Numbered from the stretch's first letter, positions 44,830-55,703 are shown. The stretch is DNA of 64,000 bases from Pseudacidovorax sp. RU35E (GCF_900156165.1 NZ_FTMY01000013.1:62001-126000); one strand, 5' to 3'. Program-made: numbers and translations. The notes: generated from the letters alone by a model not told the origin.

Positions 44830-45802
44830 CTTCCTGCGGCTTGCCGCACGCGCCACCGCCGCATTGGCACTGGCCCTGCCCCTCGCGGGCGTCGCCCACG
44901 CGGCCGACAAGATCAAGTTCGGCGTCTTTCCGTCCAGCGCCGCGCTGCCCTTCTACATCGCCCAGAACCGCGGCTGGTTCAAGGAGGCCGGTCTGGAGGT
45001 CGAGGAAGTGCCGATGACCAGCCACCCGCTCACGGTGCAGGCCCTGGTCTCGGCCAGCATCGACGGCGCCGCCAACCTGGTGACGCTGGAAGGCGCCAAC
45101 ATGGAATCGCGCCGGCCCGGCACGCTCAAGTACATCTCGCTCAACGGCCAGAACAGCCAGCACGTGATCGAGCAGTTCGTGGTCAAGGCATCGAGCCCGG
45201 CCAAGTCGCTCAAGGACTTCAAGAACGGCTTCAAGCTCTTCTCGGCGCCCGGCCCGGCCAACATCGGCGCGGCGCGCGCAGTGCTCAAGAAGGTGGGCCT
45301 GGTCGAAGGCAAGGACTTCTCCATCCAGGAGCAGCAGATCGGCGTGCACGTGGGCGCGCTGCAGTCGGGCAACTTCGACGGCGGCTACACGCTGGAGCCC
45401 TCGGCCACCATCATGGTGGCGCAGGGCGTGGGCCGGCGGGTGGAGACTGGCGTGATCGCCACCTACCTGCTGGGCCGCAAGGAAGCCTCGGCCTTCGCTG
45501 CCGGCGCCGTGCTGTCCGACAAGTTCATCGCCGAGCGGCCCGACGTCGCCAAGCGCTTCGCCGCGGTCTGGGCGCGCGGCGTGAAGGCCGCGCAGACCGA
45601 CACCAGCACCCGCGGTTACCTGATCCAGGGCATGAAGGTGCCGCCGGAGCTGGCCGCCACCGTGCCGCTGCCGCGCATCGTGATGACGGGCGACCTGTCG
45701 CCGGCCGACGTGACCGACTTCCAGAAATTCCTGGACATCGGCACCGAGCTGGGCGTGATCAAGGACAAGATCGACGGCAAGGCCGTGGTCAAGGCGCTGT
45801 GA
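44816..45802 (+). CDS. ABC importer receptor, NMT1/THI5-like (SsuA/TauA class)
   Basis: 328 residues. Signal peptide with Ala-rich core, cleaved after AGVAHAA (about residue 29). Mature part starts DKIKFGVFPSSAALPFYIAQ, the NMT1/THI5 fold, with EEVPMTSHPLTVQALVSASI and FDGGYTLEPSATIMVAQGVG. Receptors of this class bind pyrimidine precursors, sulfonates, nitrate or heterocyclic compounds. With the ATPase and permease next to it, it forms a full importer for the cluster's substrate. Its stop overlaps the ATPase start (TGATG). Confidence 0.92.
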   Translation: MLRTDFLRLAARATAALALALPLAGVAHAADKIKFGVFPSSAALPFYIAQNRGWFKEAGLEVEEVPMTSHPLTVQALVSASIDGAANLVTLEGANMESRRPGTLKYISLNGQNSQHVIEQFVVKASSPAKSLKDFKNGFKLFSAPGPANIGAARAVLKKVGLVEGKDFSIQEQQIGVHVGALQSGNFDGGYTLEPSATIMVAQGVGRRVETGVIATYLLGRKEASAFAAGAVLSDKFIAERPDVAKRFAAVWARGVKAAQTDTSTRGYLIQGMKVPPELAATVPLPRIVMTGDLSPADVTDFQKFLDIGTELGVIKDKIDGKAVVKAL

Positions 45803-46644
45803 TGCGGGCCATGGACGTCTCTCCGCCGCGCACCGCGCCTGCCCATGCCACTGCCGCCGAGGCGGCCGCGGGCCACCGCTGGTACGCACCCGGCACGCAC
45901 ATCACCATCCGCGGCCTGACCAAGCGCTTCGGCGACGCGGCGGTGTACGAGAACTTCGACCTCGACATCCCGCACGGCAAGATCACCTCGGTCTTCGGCC
46001 CCAACGGCTGCGGCAAGAGCACGCTGATCAACATGATCGCGGGCATCCTGCCGCACGACGGCGGCCAGATCCTGTTCGAGGGCAAGACGGCGCGCGAGAC
46101 GCGCATCGGCTACGTCTTCCAGAACTACCGCGAGGCGGTGTTCCCGTGGATGCGCGCCATCGACAACATCCGCTACCCGCTGCAGTACCTGGGCCTGTCC
46201 AAAGGCGAGCGAGAGGCGCGCATGGACCGGCTGATGGCCGAGTTCGACGTCAAGCTCGACCTGTCGCGCTACCCGTACCAGATGTCCGGCGGCCAGCAGC
46301 AGCTGGTGTCGATCATGCGGGCGCTGGTGGTGGAGCCGGAGGTGCTGTTCCTGGACGAGCCCTTCTCGGCGCTGGACTACGAGATGGTGATGTTCCTGCG
46401 CGAGCGGCTGCAGAAGGTGCTGGTGGGACGCAAGGTGACGACGCTGCTCGTCTCGCACGACCTGGACGAGGCCGTGCTGCTGGCCGACCATGTGCTGCTG
46501 CTGACCAAGCGGCCCACGCAGGTGGCCGACAACCTGCCCTTCGACGTCCCGCGCCCGCGCACGGCGGCCACCACCGTCTCGCCCGAATTCATCGATGTGA
46601 AGACGCGGGCGCTGGAGATCTTCCAACGCGAGGTGCGCAAATGA
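45802..46644 (+). CDS. ABC importer ATPase (nitrate/sulfonate/taurine class)
   Basis: 280 residues. Walker [15 protein letters not shown]-loop [13 protein letters not shown], signature [15 protein letters not shown], Walker [13 protein letters not shown] and switch His in [11 protein letters not shown]. The first 30 residues are a Pro/Ala-rich extension before the conserved [17 protein letters not shown] three bases earlier is an alternative start. Energises uptake with the receptor before and the permease after it; overlaps both by ATGA/TGATG junctions. Confidence 0.95.
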   Translation: MRAMDVSPPRTAPAHATAAEAAAGHRWYAPGTHITIRGLTKRFGDAAVYENFDLDIPHGKITSVFGPNGCGKSTLINMIAGILPHDGGQILFEGKTARETRIGYVFQNYREAVFPWMRAIDNIRYPLQYLGLSKGEREARMDRLMAEFDVKLDLSRYPYQMSGGQQQLVSIMRALVVEPEVLFLDEPFSALDYEMVMFLRERLQKVLVGRKVTTLLVSHDLDEAVLLADHVLLLTKRPTQVADNLPFDVPRPRTAATTVSPEFIDVKTRALEIFQREVRK

Positions 46645-47402
46645 AGACCACGCTCTCGGCCCGCCTGCGGCCGCTGTGGGGCATGGCCCTGATCGTCGCG
46701 CTGTGGGCCTTCGCCCACGCCACCAAGGCGGTGGACCCGGTGCTGCTGCCCTCGCCCGGCGAGGCGCTGCAGGCCTTCTGGAAAGGGCTCTCCGGCGGCA
46801 CGCTGTGGGGCGACTTCGAGAAGACCATCGTGCGCACGCTGGTCTCCTTCGTCATCGCGCTGGCGGTGGCCGTGCCGCTGGGCGTGATCCTGGGGGCCAA
46901 CGAGAAGATCTACGAGGGCATCGAGTTCGCCATCGACTTCTTCCGCTCCACGCCGGCCTCGGCCATGTTCCCGCTCTTCCTGGTGCTGTTCGGCGTGGGC
47001 GAGAAGACCAAGATCGCGGTGGCCGCCTTCGGCGCGGCGCTGGCCATCCTGTTCAACGTGGCCTACGGCGTGATGAGCGCGCGCAAGCAGCGTCAGCTGG
47101 CGGCCCGCGTGATGGGCGCGCCGCGCTGGCGCGTGCTGACCGACGTGACCCTGCTCGAATCCATGCCGCAGGTCTTCGTGGGCATGCGCTCGGGCGTATC
47201 GATCGCGCTGGTGATCGTGATCGTGGCCGAGATGTTCATCGGCTCCACCGACGGCCTGGGCCAGCGCATCATGAATGCCCAGACCATCTTCGACATGCCC
47301 GACATGTACGCTTCGATCTTCGCGGCGGGCCTGCTGGGCTACGTGATGAACCTCATCTTCCTGGTGGCGGAGCGGCGCTTCGTGCACTGGGGCGGAAAGT
47401 AA
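46641..47402 (+). CDS. ABC importer permease (SsuC/TauC class)
   Basis: 253 residues. Six hydrophobic segments from [15 protein letters not shown] to [17 protein letters not shown]. The EAA-type loop contacting the ATPase reads [20 protein letters not shown]. The conserved [20 protein letters not shown] segment is typical of BPD_transp_1 permeases for nitrate, sulfonate or pyrimidine-type substrates. Overlaps the ATPase gene by 4 bases. The DUF3225 gene follows 11 bp later. Confidence 0.94.
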   Translation: MKTTLSARLRPLWGMALIVALWAFAHATKAVDPVLLPSPGEALQAFWKGLSGGTLWGDFEKTIVRTLVSFVIALAVAVPLGVILGANEKIYEGIEFAIDFFRSTPASAMFPLFLVLFGVGEKTKIAVAAFGAALAILFNVAYGVMSARKQRQLAARVMGAPRWRVLTDVTLLESMPQVFVGMRSGVSIALVIVIVAEMFIGSTDGLGQRIMNAQTIFDMPDMYASIFAAGLLGYVMNLIFLVAERRFVHWGGK

Positions 47403-47413
47403 GAGACGACCCC

Positions 47414-47803
47414 ATGACTGTGTCCATGAACGAGATCAACCTGCCGGACGTGCTGGACGAGGTGAACGCGGTGTTCGACGAGTACGAGCGCGCCCTGACG
47501 ACCAACGACGTGCCGGTGCTGGACCGGCTGTTCTGGGAGTCCGAGCACACGCTGCGCTACGGCGCCACCGAGAACCTGTACGGCTATGCGGCGATCCAGG
47601 CCTTCCGCCAGGGCCGGCCCGCCAACAACCTGGAGCGCGAGATCACTGCCCGCTCGGTCACCACCTTCGGCCGCGACTTCGCCGTGGCCAACGTGGAGTT
47701 CCGCCGCACCGGCAGCACCCGCATCGGCCGCCAGAGCCAGACCTGGGTGCGCCTGCCCGAGGGCTGGAAGGTGGTGGCGGCCCATGTGAGCCTGATGGGC
47801 TGA
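47414..47803 (+). CDS. DUF3225 protein, AtzH/HpxZ-like
   Basis: 129 residues, SnoaL/NTF2-like cone fold: [75 protein letters not shown] and [20 protein letters not shown]. The family includes HpxZ of the oxalurate genes in Klebsiella and AtzH of Pseudomonas sp. ADP, the latter reported to act on dicarboxyurea in cyanuric acid breakdown. Its presence with the amidase and ring-opening hydrolase strengthens the link to ureide/carboxy-urea chemistry. Last gene of the cluster; 1 bp separates it from the convergent DUF3617 gene. Confidence 0.88.
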   Translation: MTVSMNEINLPDVLDEVNAVFDEYERALTTNDVPVLDRLFWESEHTLRYGATENLYGYAAIQAFRQGRPANNLEREITARSVTTFGRDFAVANVEFRRTGSTRIGRQSQTWVRLPEGWKVVAAHVSLMG

Positions 47804-47804
47804 G

Positions 47805-48494
47805 CTACTTGCCGGCGCCGGCCGGCATCGCCTTCTGCATCTCGGCGGCCATGCGGCGCATGTCCTCGGGCGACATGGACTGCTGCATCTGGCCCATCAT
47901 GCGCTGGATCTCGGCCTGGCTCGGCGCCCGGCCCGCGGCCGCGGCGGCGCCCATCGGCGCGGCCATGCGCTGCATCTCCACCACGTTCATCTTCATGCCG
48001 CCGGGCAGCACCATGTCGCCGGGCCGCATGCCGGCGGGGCAGGCGCCCTTCCATTGCGCCTCCATCGTCATGTCGCCTTCCTCCTGCTTCGGGCGCGGCG
48101 GTGCGTAGGTGGTGTGCGAGCTGACGCGGTAGCTGCTGTTCATGTCGCCGGTGACCACCGTGAGGCGCGTCATCGTGGTGTCGGGCAGCTTGCAGACCTC
48201 CTTGTGCGTCAGCACGCGGCCCACCTCGCTGCGCATGTCCTCCTGGCAGTTGGTGGGCTTGCGCGCCTCGGCCTGCCGGCTGGCGCCCTGCTCCTGCAGC
48301 AGGCGGTCGGTGGCGGCATCGGCGCATTGCTGCAGGGTCATCGGCTGGCCCTTGGCCGAGGTCTCGACGCGCATCTCCCACAGGCCGTCCTTGCGGCGCG
48401 GGAAGGCCGGGCCGGCGAACACGGCGGCGGTCTCGGCGAGCAGCGCAAGGGCGAGGGTGATGCGGGCGGTGCGGAAGGGACGGAATGCGGACAT
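47805..48494 (-). CDS. DUF3617 exported protein
   Basis: 229 residues from ATG 48494 with GAGGAG nine bases upstream. Signal peptide (TARITLALALLAETAAVFAG), then the DUF3617 pattern RKDGLWEMRVETSAKGQPM, LQQCADAATD, CQEDM, CKLPDTTMTRLTVVTGDMNS, SSHTTYAPP and EAQWKGACPAGMRPGDMVLP. The C-terminal 60 residues are a Met/Gln/Ala-rich tail (RMMGQMQQSMSPEDMRRMAA). Periplasmic; the family role is unknown. Convergent with the catabolic cluster, with no terminator between. Confidence 0.82.
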   Translation of the reverse strand: MSAFRPFRTARITLALALLAETAAVFAGPAFPRRKDGLWEMRVETSAKGQPMTLQQCADAATDRLLQEQGASRQAEARKPTNCQEDMRSEVGRVLTHKEVCKLPDTTMTRLTVVTGDMNSSYRVSSHTTYAPPRPKQEEGDMTMEAQWKGACPAGMRPGDMVLPGGMKMNVVEMQRMAAPMGAAAAAGRAPSQAEIQRMMGQMQQSMSPEDMRRMAAEMQKAMPAGAGK

Positions 48495-48621
48495 GGCGGC
48501 TCCTCGGCGGATGAGGGCGTCCGCCTGCCGCGGTTGTAGTGGCCCGCGCCGCCGCTGCGAATATCGCACGCGTACTAGGTCGAAGGTCGAGCCAGCCCGC
48601 CGAGTGACACGGCAAAGCAGC

Positions 48622-49830
48622 TCAGAACGGCGTCCACTTCTGCGCACTGGCCGCGCTTTCCACCGCCTTCTCGATGAAGCGCACACCGCGTGCGCCATCG
48701 GCCAGCGTCGGGTAGTCCGCCCGCAGCGGATCGGGCGCCTCGCCCTGCTGCAGCGCGCGGATGTGCGCGATCACGCCCAGGTAGACATTGGCGAAGGCCT
48801 CGATGAAGCCTTCCGGATGGCCGGCCGGCAGTCGCGTGGCCTGGCGCGCAGAGGCGCCCAGCCAGGGCGAGCCGCGCGTCAGCAGCCGGCGCGGACCGTC
48901 CAGCGGCGCATGCACCAGCAGTTCGGGCTGCTCCTGTCGCCAGTCCAGCGTGCCCGTGGTGCCGAAGACGCGCAGGCGCAGGTCGTTCTCGCAGCCCACG
49001 GCGATCTGCGAGGCTACGAGCACGCCACGCGCCCCGCCCTTGAAGCGCAGCAGCAGGCTGGCGTCGTCGTCGAGCCGACGACCGGGCACCAGCGCCGACA
49101 GGTCGGCGCACAGGCTCTCCAGCGCGAGGCCGGTGACGGTGGCCACCAGGTTCTCGGCATGCGAGCCGATGTCGCCCAGCGCGCCGGCCGCGCCGCTGCG
49201 CGCGGGGTCGGTGCGCCAGCCGGCCTGCTTGTTGTCGCCGCCTTCCAGGCGCGTGGCCAGCCAGCCCTGGTGGTAGTCGACCACCACCTTGCGCACCTCG
49301 CCGATGGCGCCGGCCGCCACCATGTCGCGGGCCTCGCGCACCATGGGGTAGCCGCTGTAGTTGTAGGTCACGCCGAAGACGCTGCCGCTGCGCGCCACGG
49401 TGTTCACCAGGTCCTGTGCCTGCTCGCTGGTGTGGACCAGCGGCTTGTCGCACACCACATGGATGCCGGCCTCGGCGAAGGCGCGTGCGACCTCGTGGTG
49501 CAGGTGGTTGGGCGTGACGATGGTGACGAAGTCGATGCGCTCGTCGGCGCTGCGGCGCAGTTCGTCATCGAGCAGCGACTGCCAGTCGGCATGGTTGCGC
49601 GCATCGGCCAGACCAAGCTCGCGGCCCGAGGCGCGCGCGCGCTCGGGCGTGGAGGACAGGGCGCCGGCCACCAGCTCGGCCTGGCCGTCCAGCGCCAGGG
49701 CCTGGCGGTGCACGGCGCCGATGAAGGCGCCCTGCCCGCCGCCGACCATGGCGTAGCGCAGCTTGGGGGTGGCCTGGGGCGCGTCCGCGCCGTCCATGCC
49801 CATGGGCCGTGCTTGGGTGGGCTCGCTCAT
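48622..49830 (-). CDS. Gfo/Idh/MocA-family dehydrogenase
   Basis: 402 residues. NAD(P)-binding Rossmann part starts [40 protein letters not shown] and [11 protein letters not shown] contain the EKP-type motif (here DKP) with the catalytic Lys. The second domain includes [20 protein letters not shown]-like sequence with the substrate His ([11 protein letters not shown]). These enzymes oxidise cyclic polyols or sugars such as inositol. Last gene of the sugar operon; its start overlaps the isomerase stop by 4 bases. Confidence 0.92.
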   Translation of the reverse strand: MSEPTQARPMGMDGADAPQATPKLRYAMVGGGQGAFIGAVHRQALALDGQAELVAGALSSTPERARASGRELGLADARNHADWQSLLDDELRRSADERIDFVTIVTPNHLHHEVARAFAEAGIHVVCDKPLVHTSEQAQDLVNTVARSGSVFGVTYNYSGYPMVREARDMVAAGAIGEVRKVVVDYHQGWLATRLEGGDNKQAGWRTDPARSGAAGALGDIGSHAENLVATVTGLALESLCADLSALVPGRRLDDDASLLLRFKGGARGVLVASQIAVGCENDLRLRVFGTTGTLDWRQEQPELLVHAPLDGPRRLLTRGSPWLGASARQATRLPAGHPEGFIEAFANVYLGVIAHIRALQQGEAPDPLRADYPTLADGARGVRFIEKAVESAASAQKWTPF

Positions 49831-50852
49831 GTGCCCGCCATGCCGCCCTGGGCGGCCTTGTCGAAGGCGGCATCGAAGGCACCGGCCGCGGGCGGGAAGT
49901 CCAGCCGGCGGCAGAAGGCGGCGCTTTCGGTGGCGCCATGCACCCGGTCCATGCGGCTGTCCTCCCACTCCACCGAGAGCGGTCCGGCATAGCCGATGTC
50001 GTTGAGCGCCACGATGATGGATTCGAAGTCCACCATGCCCCGGCCCACGCTGCGGAAGTCCCAGAAGCGGCGCGCGTCGCCGAAGCTCGTGTGGCCGCCG
50101 AAGACGCCCACGGTGCCGTCGCCCTTGCCCCACCACACGTCCTTCATGTGGGCGTTGTAGATGCGGTCGGCAAAGCCGCGGATGAAGCGCACGTAGTCCA
50201 CGCCCTGGTAGGCCAGGTGGCTGGGGTCGTAGTTGAAGCCGAAACGCCGGTGGCCGCCCACGGCCGCGATGGCCCGCTCGGCCGAGGCGATGTCGAAGGC
50301 GATCTCGGTGGGATGCACCTCGAGCGCGAAGTTCACGTCCTGCCGCTCGAAGGTGTCCAGGATGGGCCCGAAGCGCCGGCCGAAGTCCGCGAAGCCCGCG
50401 TCCCAGTAGGCCTGCGTCGTGGGCGGGAAGGCATAGGTGGCATGCCAGATCGACGAGCCGGTGAAGCCGGTGACGGTCTTCACGCCGAACCTGGCCGCGG
50501 CGCGCGCCGTGTCGGCCAGCTCACGGGCGGCGCGCTGGCGCACGCCTTCCGGCTCGCCGTCGCCCCACACATGGGCCGGCAGGATGGCGCGGTGCCGCTC
50601 GTCGATGAGGTCGCACACCGCCTGGCCCACCAGGTGGTTGCCGATGGCCAGGCAGGTCAGGCCATGCTCGCGCAGCAGCGCCCACTTGTCGCGCACATAG
50701 GTGTCGGAGGCCAGAGCCTGCTGCACGTCGAAGTGGTCGCCCCAGCAGGCCAGTTCCAGGCCGTCATAGCCCATGCGCCGCGCCAGCGGCGCCAGCTCGG
50801 CCAGGGGCAGGTCGGCCCACTGGCCGGTGAAGAGGGTGATGGGGCGCGGCAT
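49827..50852 (-). CDS. Sugar isomerase/epimerase (xylose-isomerase-like TIM barrel)
   Basis: 341 residues. TIM barrel of the AP_endonuc_2/IolE-type group: [59 protein letters not shown] with metal-binding Glu and His, [32 protein letters not shown] and [14 protein letters not shown]. Works on a keto-sugar or inositol derivative, probably together with the downstream Gfo/Idh dehydrogenase. Start 50852 lies 13 bp behind the receptor gene of the same operon. Confidence 0.92.
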   Translation of the reverse strand: MPRPITLFTGQWADLPLAELAPLARRMGYDGLELACWGDHFDVQQALASDTYVRDKWALLREHGLTCLAIGNHLVGQAVCDLIDERHRAILPAHVWGDGEPEGVRQRAARELADTARAAARFGVKTVTGFTGSSIWHATYAFPPTTQAYWDAGFADFGRRFGPILDTFERQDVNFALEVHPTEIAFDIASAERAIAAVGGHRRFGFNYDPSHLAYQGVDYVRFIRGFADRIYNAHMKDVWWGKGDGTVGVFGGHTSFGDARRFWDFRSVGRGMVDFESIIVALNDIGYAGPLSVEWEDSRMDRVHGATESAAFCRRLDFPPAAGAFDAAFDKAAQGGMAGT

Positions 50853-50865
50853 GGACCGTCCTTCC

Positions 50866-51828
50866 TCAGAACGGGGAGTCGGGGTGGTAGAAGTCCTTGG
50901 CGTTGTCCTTGGTGATCAGCACCGACGGAATGATCGTGGTCGCCGGCAGCTTCTCGCCCTTCAGGCGCGCCTCGGCCGTGAGCTTGATCGCGTCGTAGAT
51001 GAACTTGGGCGAATAGCTCACGTCGGCCTGGATGCGCGGGTCCTTGTTGTCGAGGATGGTCTTGACCATGCCCTTGGCCCCGGCGCCCCCGAAGACGATC
51101 TTGATGTCGGTGCGCTTGGCCTGCTCGATGGCCTTGAGCACGCCCACGGCCATGTCGTCGTCGGCGGCCCAGATGGCGTCGATCTCCTTGAAGCGCGTCA
51201 GGTAGTCCTGCGTCACCTTGAAGGCGTCGTCGCGGTTCCAGTTGGCGTACTTGGCGTCCAGCAGCTTGATGTCCGGGTAGTTCTTGAGCACGGCGCTGAA
51301 GGCGTCCATGCGCTCGTTGTCCAGCGTGGTCGCGATGCCGCGCAGCGCCACCACGTTGCCCTTGCCGTTCAGCTTCTTGGCGATGTACTCGGCAGGGATC
51401 TTGCCGAAGGCGGTGTTGTCGCCGGCGACGTAGGCGTCCTGCGCACTGGTGTCCGTCAGGCCACGATCCACCACCGTGACGTAGGCGCCCTTGGCCTTGA
51501 CCTGGGCCACCGGCTTGGTCAGCGCGGCCGATTCGAAGGGGAAGACGACCAGCGCGTTGATCTTGGTGACGGTGGACAAGTCCTGCAGCTGGTTGGCCTG
51601 CTCGGGCGCGTTGGCAGCCGTCTTGATGGTGATCTTCAGGTCCTTGTACTGCTTCTCCAGGTCCTTCTTGGCCTGGTTGGCCCAGTAGTTGATGCCGCCC
51701 ATGAAACTGTGGGTGGCGGCCGGGATGGACACGCCGAGGTTCACTTTCTCGGCGGCCAGCGCGGGCACGCTGGCGAAGGCGGCAGCGGCCACGGCGGTGA
51801 GCGCGAGGCGGCGGGTGACGAAGGTCAT
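50866..51828 (-). CDS. Sugar ABC receptor (ribose/RbsB class)
   Basis: 320 residues. Signal peptide [20 protein letters not shown] cleaved near PALAAE, GGAGACAACCCC just ahead of the ATG. Periplasmic binding protein-like II/4 (RbsB) fold: [72 protein letters not shown]. Binds a pentose, hexose or polyol. It is placed after the permease gene, behind a REP element, rather than first as in many sugar operons. Confidence 0.93.
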   Translation of the reverse strand: MTFVTRRLALTAVAAAAFASVPALAAEKVNLGVSIPAATHSFMGGINYWANQAKKDLEKQYKDLKITIKTAANAPEQANQLQDLSTVTKINALVVFPFESAALTKPVAQVKAKGAYVTVVDRGLTDTSAQDAYVAGDNTAFGKIPAEYIAKKLNGKGNVVALRGIATTLDNERMDAFSAVLKNYPDIKLLDAKYANWNRDDAFKVTQDYLTRFKEIDAIWAADDDMAVGVLKAIEQAKRTDIKIVFGGAGAKGMVKTILDNKDPRIQADVSYSPKFIYDAIKLTAEARLKGEKLPATTIIPSVLITKDNAKDFYHPDSPF

Positions 51829-51873
51829 GGGGTTGTCTCCTGGGTTGGATGGAAGGTCACTGGCACGAAACGC

Positions 51874-51934
51874 CCGTTCGCACTGCGCTTGTCGAAGTGC
51901 TTGCGCAGGGCTTCGACAGGCTCAGCCCGAACGG
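51874..51934 (-). repeat. REP-like element between permease and receptor genes
   Basis: 61 bp with ends CCGTTCG and CGAACGG and an inner TTGTCGAAG...CTTCGACA dyad. Same family as 44173-44225. In this position it can form a stem in the polycistronic message between permease and receptor, where such elements often stabilise upstream RNA or modulate receptor dosage. Confidence 0.85.
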
Positions 51935-51945
51935 TTTTGGGTCAC

Positions 51946-52974
51946 TCATCGCCGGCCCCTTTGCAGGAAGGCCACCACGATGATCACGAAGCCCTGCACC
52001 GCCGCGTTGAGGTACACGCTGATGATGCTGGTGAGGTTGAGGATGTTGCTGATGACCGAGAGCAGGATGGCGCCTACCACCGTGCCGGCGATGCTGCCCG
52101 CGCCGCCCTTGAGCGCGGTGCCGCCGACGATCACGGCCGCGATGGCCTCCAGCTCCCACAGCAGGCCGGTGGTCGGCGAGGCCGAGCCCAGCCGGGGCAC
52201 GTACAGCAGCGTGGCGATGCCCACGCACACGCCCAGCAGCATGTAGGTGAGGATCTTCACGCGGTCCACGTCCACCGCCGCATAGCGCGCCACCTGCTCG
52301 TTGGAGCCGATGGCCTGCACATAGCGGCCGTAGGCCGTGCGGTTGAGGATCACGCCGCCCACCGCCGCCACCGCCACGAACACCCACACCGGCACCGGAA
52401 TGCCCAGCAGGCTGGCGTAGTAGACCGGCGCGTACAGGTCCGACAGCTCGTTGTCGAGCGTGAGCGCCCCGCCGTCGGCGAAGTAGGTGAGGTAGGCGCG
52501 GAAGATGCCCAGCGTGCCGAGCGTGACGATGAAGGGCTCGATGCGGCCCTTGGTGATGAGCAGCCCGTGCGCCAGGCCGAACATCGCGCCCAGCACCACC
52601 GCCAGCGCGGCCCCGAGCACCACGGCCATCAACGGCGAGCCGGTGGCCGGCCCGGCCCAGTTGATGAACATGATCACGCTGCCCGCGATCAGCGCCGCCA
52701 TCGAGCCCACCGACAGGTCGATGCCGCCCGAGATGATCACGAAGCACATGCCCACCGCGATGATGCCGATGAAGGCCGTGCGCGTGAGCACGTTCATGGC
52801 GTTGTCCACGGTGGCGAAGTCGCTGTTGAGCGCGGCACCGGCGATGCACAGCAGCACCAGGCCGATGACGGGGCCCAGGCCATGCAGGCGCTCGGCCCAG
52901 CCCAGCCTGGCGGCGGCGCGATGCTGTGCGCCTTCGGCCGCGGCGGTGGAGGAAGAGGTGTCAGGCGTCGGCAT
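51946..52974 (-). CDS. Sugar ABC permease (RbsC class)
   Basis: 342 residues from ATG 52974; an ATG at 52992 would add six residues. About nine to ten hydrophobic segments. Family motifs: [95 protein letters not shown] and [20 protein letters not shown]. Forms the membrane channel of the sugar importer. Overlaps the ATPase gene by 14 bases. Confidence 0.94.
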   Translation of the reverse strand: MPTPDTSSSTAAAEGAQHRAAARLGWAERLHGLGPVIGLVLLCIAGAALNSDFATVDNAMNVLTRTAFIGIIAVGMCFVIISGGIDLSVGSMAALIAGSVIMFINWAGPATGSPLMAVVLGAALAVVLGAMFGLAHGLLITKGRIEPFIVTLGTLGIFRAYLTYFADGGALTLDNELSDLYAPVYYASLLGIPVPVWVFVAVAAVGGVILNRTAYGRYVQAIGSNEQVARYAAVDVDRVKILTYMLLGVCVGIATLLYVPRLGSASPTTGLLWELEAIAAVIVGGTALKGGAGSIAGTVVGAILLSVISNILNLTSIISVYLNAAVQGFVIIVVAFLQRGRR

Positions 52975-54487
52975 GGGCTGTTCCCGTGGCATGGGCGATG
53001 AGCTGTTCTTCGGTGAGGCCGTCGGCCGGCAGCGTGGCGACGATGCGGCCCGCGCGCATGACGGCCACGCGGTGCGCGAGGCCGATGAGTTCCATCAGCT
53101 CCGACGAGATGACGATGACGGCCAGACCCTCGCGCGCCAGGCGCTGCACGAGGAAGTAGATGTCGCGCTTGGCGCCCACGTCCACGCCCCGCGTGGGCTC
53201 GTCGAGCACCACCACCTTCGGATGCGGCTGCAGCACCTTGGCCAGCGCCAGCTTCTGCTGGTTGCCGCCGGAGAGCGACGAGGCGCGCACATCCAGCGAA
53301 CCGGTGCGGATGCCGTAGTCCTTGACGGCCGTGTCGAGCGCGGCGCGCTCGGCCTCGGGCCGCAGCCAGGGCCGGGCGTATTGGTCCAGTGCCATCAGCG
53401 TGAGGTTCTGCCGCAGCCCGAAGGCCACGTGCAGGCCCTTGCCCTTGCGGTCTTCGCTGAGGTAGGTGAGGCCGTGGCGGGCGGCATCGCGCGGCGAGCG
53501 CAGCTGCACCGCGTGGCCCGCCAGCTCGACCTGGCCACGCCTGGGGCGCAGGCCCAGCAGGCCTTCGAAGAGCTCGGTGCGGCCCGCCCCGACCAGGCCG
53601 GCGAAGCCGAGGATCTCGCCTGGCCGCACCTCGAAGCTGGCCTGCTGCGCCCAGCCGGGCACGTCGAAGCCCTGCACGCGCAGCGCGGGTGCGCGGCCGG
53701 CCGGCACCGGCTCGCGCGGCGGATAGAGGTCGGCGAGCTCGCGGCCGACCATCAGGTTGGCCATCTGGTGCCGCGTGACCTCGGCCGTGGCCGCGCGGGT
53801 GACGAAGCGGCCGTCGCGCATCACGACCACCTCGTCGGTCACGCGTGCCACCTCATCGAGCTTGTGCGAGATGTAGACGATGGTCACGCCGTCGGCCCGC
53901 AACTGCGCGATGAGACGGAACAGGCGCTCCGTCTCGCCCGGCGTGAGCGTGGCCGTGGGCTCGTCCATGATCAGCAGCCGGGCGCGCCGCGCGATGGCCT
54001 TGGCGATCTCGACCAGCTGCTTCTCGGCCACGATGAGGCGCCGCACCTTGGTGGCCGGGTCGATCGGCAGGCCCACCTGGGCCAGCGCGGCGGCGGCCTC
54101 GGCCTGTATGGCGCGCTCGTCCAGGAACAGGCCCTTCTTCTTCTCGTGCCCCAGGAAGATGTTGTCGGCCACGCTGAGGTCTTCGGCCAGGTTGAATTCC
54201 TGGTGGATCAGCACGATGCCCAGCGCCTCGGCATCGCGCGAGCTGCGCAAGTCCTGTGGCTGGCCGTTGATGCGCAGCACGCCGCCGCTGGGACGCTCGT
54301 AGCCGGCCAGGATCTTCATCAGCGTGGACTTGCCGGCGCCGTTCTCGCCCAGCAGGCCGACCACCTTGCCCGGCGGCAGCGAAAAGCTCACGCCATGCAG
54401 CACCTGCACCGGGCCGAAGGCCTTGGTGATGGCGTCGAAGTCGACGGCGACGCCGGTCGTGGCGGGGGCGGTGGTCATGGTCGGCAT
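52961..54487 (-). CDS. Sugar ABC ATPase with two nucleotide-binding domains (RbsA/MglA class)
   Basis: 508 residues from ATG 54487 with CAGGAG upstream (ATG 54478 is also possible). First domain: [51 protein letters not shown]. Second: [18 protein letters not shown] (the usual degenerate Walker A), [34 protein letters not shown]. Typical fused sugar ATPase. It begins 13 bp behind the ROK regulator gene, so regulator and transporter share a transcript. Confidence 0.96.
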   Translation of the reverse strand: MPTMTTAPATTGVAVDFDAITKAFGPVQVLHGVSFSLPPGKVVGLLGENGAGKSTLMKILAGYERPSGGVLRINGQPQDLRSSRDAEALGIVLIHQEFNLAEDLSVADNIFLGHEKKKGLFLDERAIQAEAAAALAQVGLPIDPATKVRRLIVAEKQLVEIAKAIARRARLLIMDEPTATLTPGETERLFRLIAQLRADGVTIVYISHKLDEVARVTDEVVVMRDGRFVTRAATAEVTRHQMANLMVGRELADLYPPREPVPAGRAPALRVQGFDVPGWAQQASFEVRPGEILGFAGLVGAGRTELFEGLLGLRPRRGQVELAGHAVQLRSPRDAARHGLTYLSEDRKGKGLHVAFGLRQNLTLMALDQYARPWLRPEAERAALDTAVKDYGIRTGSLDVRASSLSGGNQQKLALAKVLQPHPKVVVLDEPTRGVDVGAKRDIYFLVQRLAREGLAVIVISSELMELIGLAHRVAVMRAGRIVATLPADGLTEEQLIAHATGTAHADA

Positions 54488-54500
54488 GGCGGGCTCCTGT

Positions 54501-55703
54501 TCACGGTGCCACGCCACGGGCGCGCAGCGTCTCGTGCATGGCCAGCACGCCGGCACCGGTCACCCCGGCGTCGGTGCCCAGCGGCGTGTACTGGATCTCC
54601 AGGTGCCGCGTCGACAGCGCCAGCGAGCGCTGATAGACGCTCTGCCGCACGGCCGCCAGGAACAGCGGCCCGATCTGCGTGATGCCGCCGCCGATGAACA
54701 CATGCGAAGGATTGAAGAAGTTCACCACCGAGGCCAGCATCTGCCCGATCAGGCTGCCGGCGCGCTGGATGATGGCGTTGGCGGCCACGTCGCCCGCGCG
54801 GCTGGCGTGGCCCACGTCGATGGCTTCGATGCGGCCCTGGGTGCGCAGCACCGCTGCGAGCGCCGGTGATTCGCCGCGCTCCGCCGCCGCCTGCGCCATG
54901 CGCACGATGGCCGGGCCGGCGGCCATGGCCTCGACGCAGCCGACGTTGCCGCAGTGGCAGCGCGGTCCTTGCTGGTCCACGCAGATATGGCCCACGTCGC
55001 CGGCCGAGCCGGCCGCGCCGCGGTAGACCTCGCCATGGCACACGATGCCGCAGCCGATGCCGGTGCCCACCTTGATCACCAGGAAGTTGGACAGCCCGCG
55101 CTGCAGCCGCCACAGCTCGCCCAGCGCCATCAGGTTGACGTCGTTGTCGACGAAGACGGGCGCCGCATAGTCCTCGCGCAGGTAGTCGCGGATGGAGAAG
55201 CTGTCCCAGCCCGGCATCAGCGGCGGATTGACGAGCTGGCCGGCTTCGAAGTTGACCGGCCCCGGCACGCCCATGCCGATGCCCAGCACGCGCCGCGCGG
55301 GAATGCCCTGGGCCTGCAGCAGCTCGCGCAGCCGCTGGCGCACCCGGGCCAGCACCACGCCCGGGCCCTCGCGCACGTCAATGGTCTCGGCATGCCGCGC
55401 GAGCACCGTGAGGTCGGGCTGCATCACGGCGACATCCAGGCTGGTGGCGCCGATGTCCACGGCCAGCAGCACGCCCAGCTCGGCGTGCAACTGCAGTTGC
55501 TCGGGCCGGCGCCCGCCGGTGGAGGCGCGCGGGCCGGCCTCGGCGAGCAGCCCCTGCTCGATCAGGCCGGCGATCAGTGCATTGGCCCGGCTGCGGGAGA
55601 AGCCCAGGCGATCGGCCATGCCGTGACGCGAGCCGCCGGCCGACCAGAAGAGGGTCGACAGCAGATCCAGCTCAGCAGCAGAAAGGCCGTTCCAGGGCGC
55701 CAT
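54501..55703 (-). CDS. ROK-family transcriptional regulator (NagC/XylR/Mlc type)
   Basis: 400 residues. N-terminal winged helix (about 10-65: AAELDLLSTLFWSAGGSRHG, LGFSRSRANALIAGLIEQGL), then the ROK sugar-binding fold: AVDIGATSLDVAVM, GMGVPGPVNFEAGQLVNPPL, VFVDNDVNLMALGELW, KVGTGIGCGIVCHGEVYRGA and the zinc motif CHCGNVGCVEAMAAG with three Cys and the preceding GHI His. Sugar binding would release it from DNA. First gene of the minus-strand sugar operon, with a promoter and dyad just upstream. GGAG is ten bases ahead of the ATG. Confidence 0.93.
   Translation of the reverse strand: MAPWNGLSAAELDLLSTLFWSAGGSRHGMADRLGFSRSRANALIAGLIEQGLLAEAGPRASTGGRRPEQLQLHAELGVLLAVDIGATSLDVAVMQPDLTVLARHAETIDVREGPGVVLARVRQRLRELLQAQGIPARRVLGIGMGVPGPVNFEAGQLVNPPLMPGWDSFSIRDYLREDYAAPVFVDNDVNLMALGELWRLQRGLSNFLVIKVGTGIGCGIVCHGEVYRGAAGSAGDVGHICVDQQGPRCHCGNVGCVEAMAAGPAIVRMAQAAAERGESPALAAVLRTQGRIEAIDVGHASRAGDVAANAIIQRAGSLIGQMLASVVNFFNPSHVFIGGGITQIGPLFLAAVRQSVYQRSLALSTRHLEIQYTPLGTDAGVTGAGVLAMHETLRARGVAP

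Noticed and set aside
45802-46644. Possibility that this ATPase also serves the export permeases at 5963-8346
   Set aside because: It is fused by overlaps to its own receptor and permease and belongs to the importer (SsuB/TauB) class.
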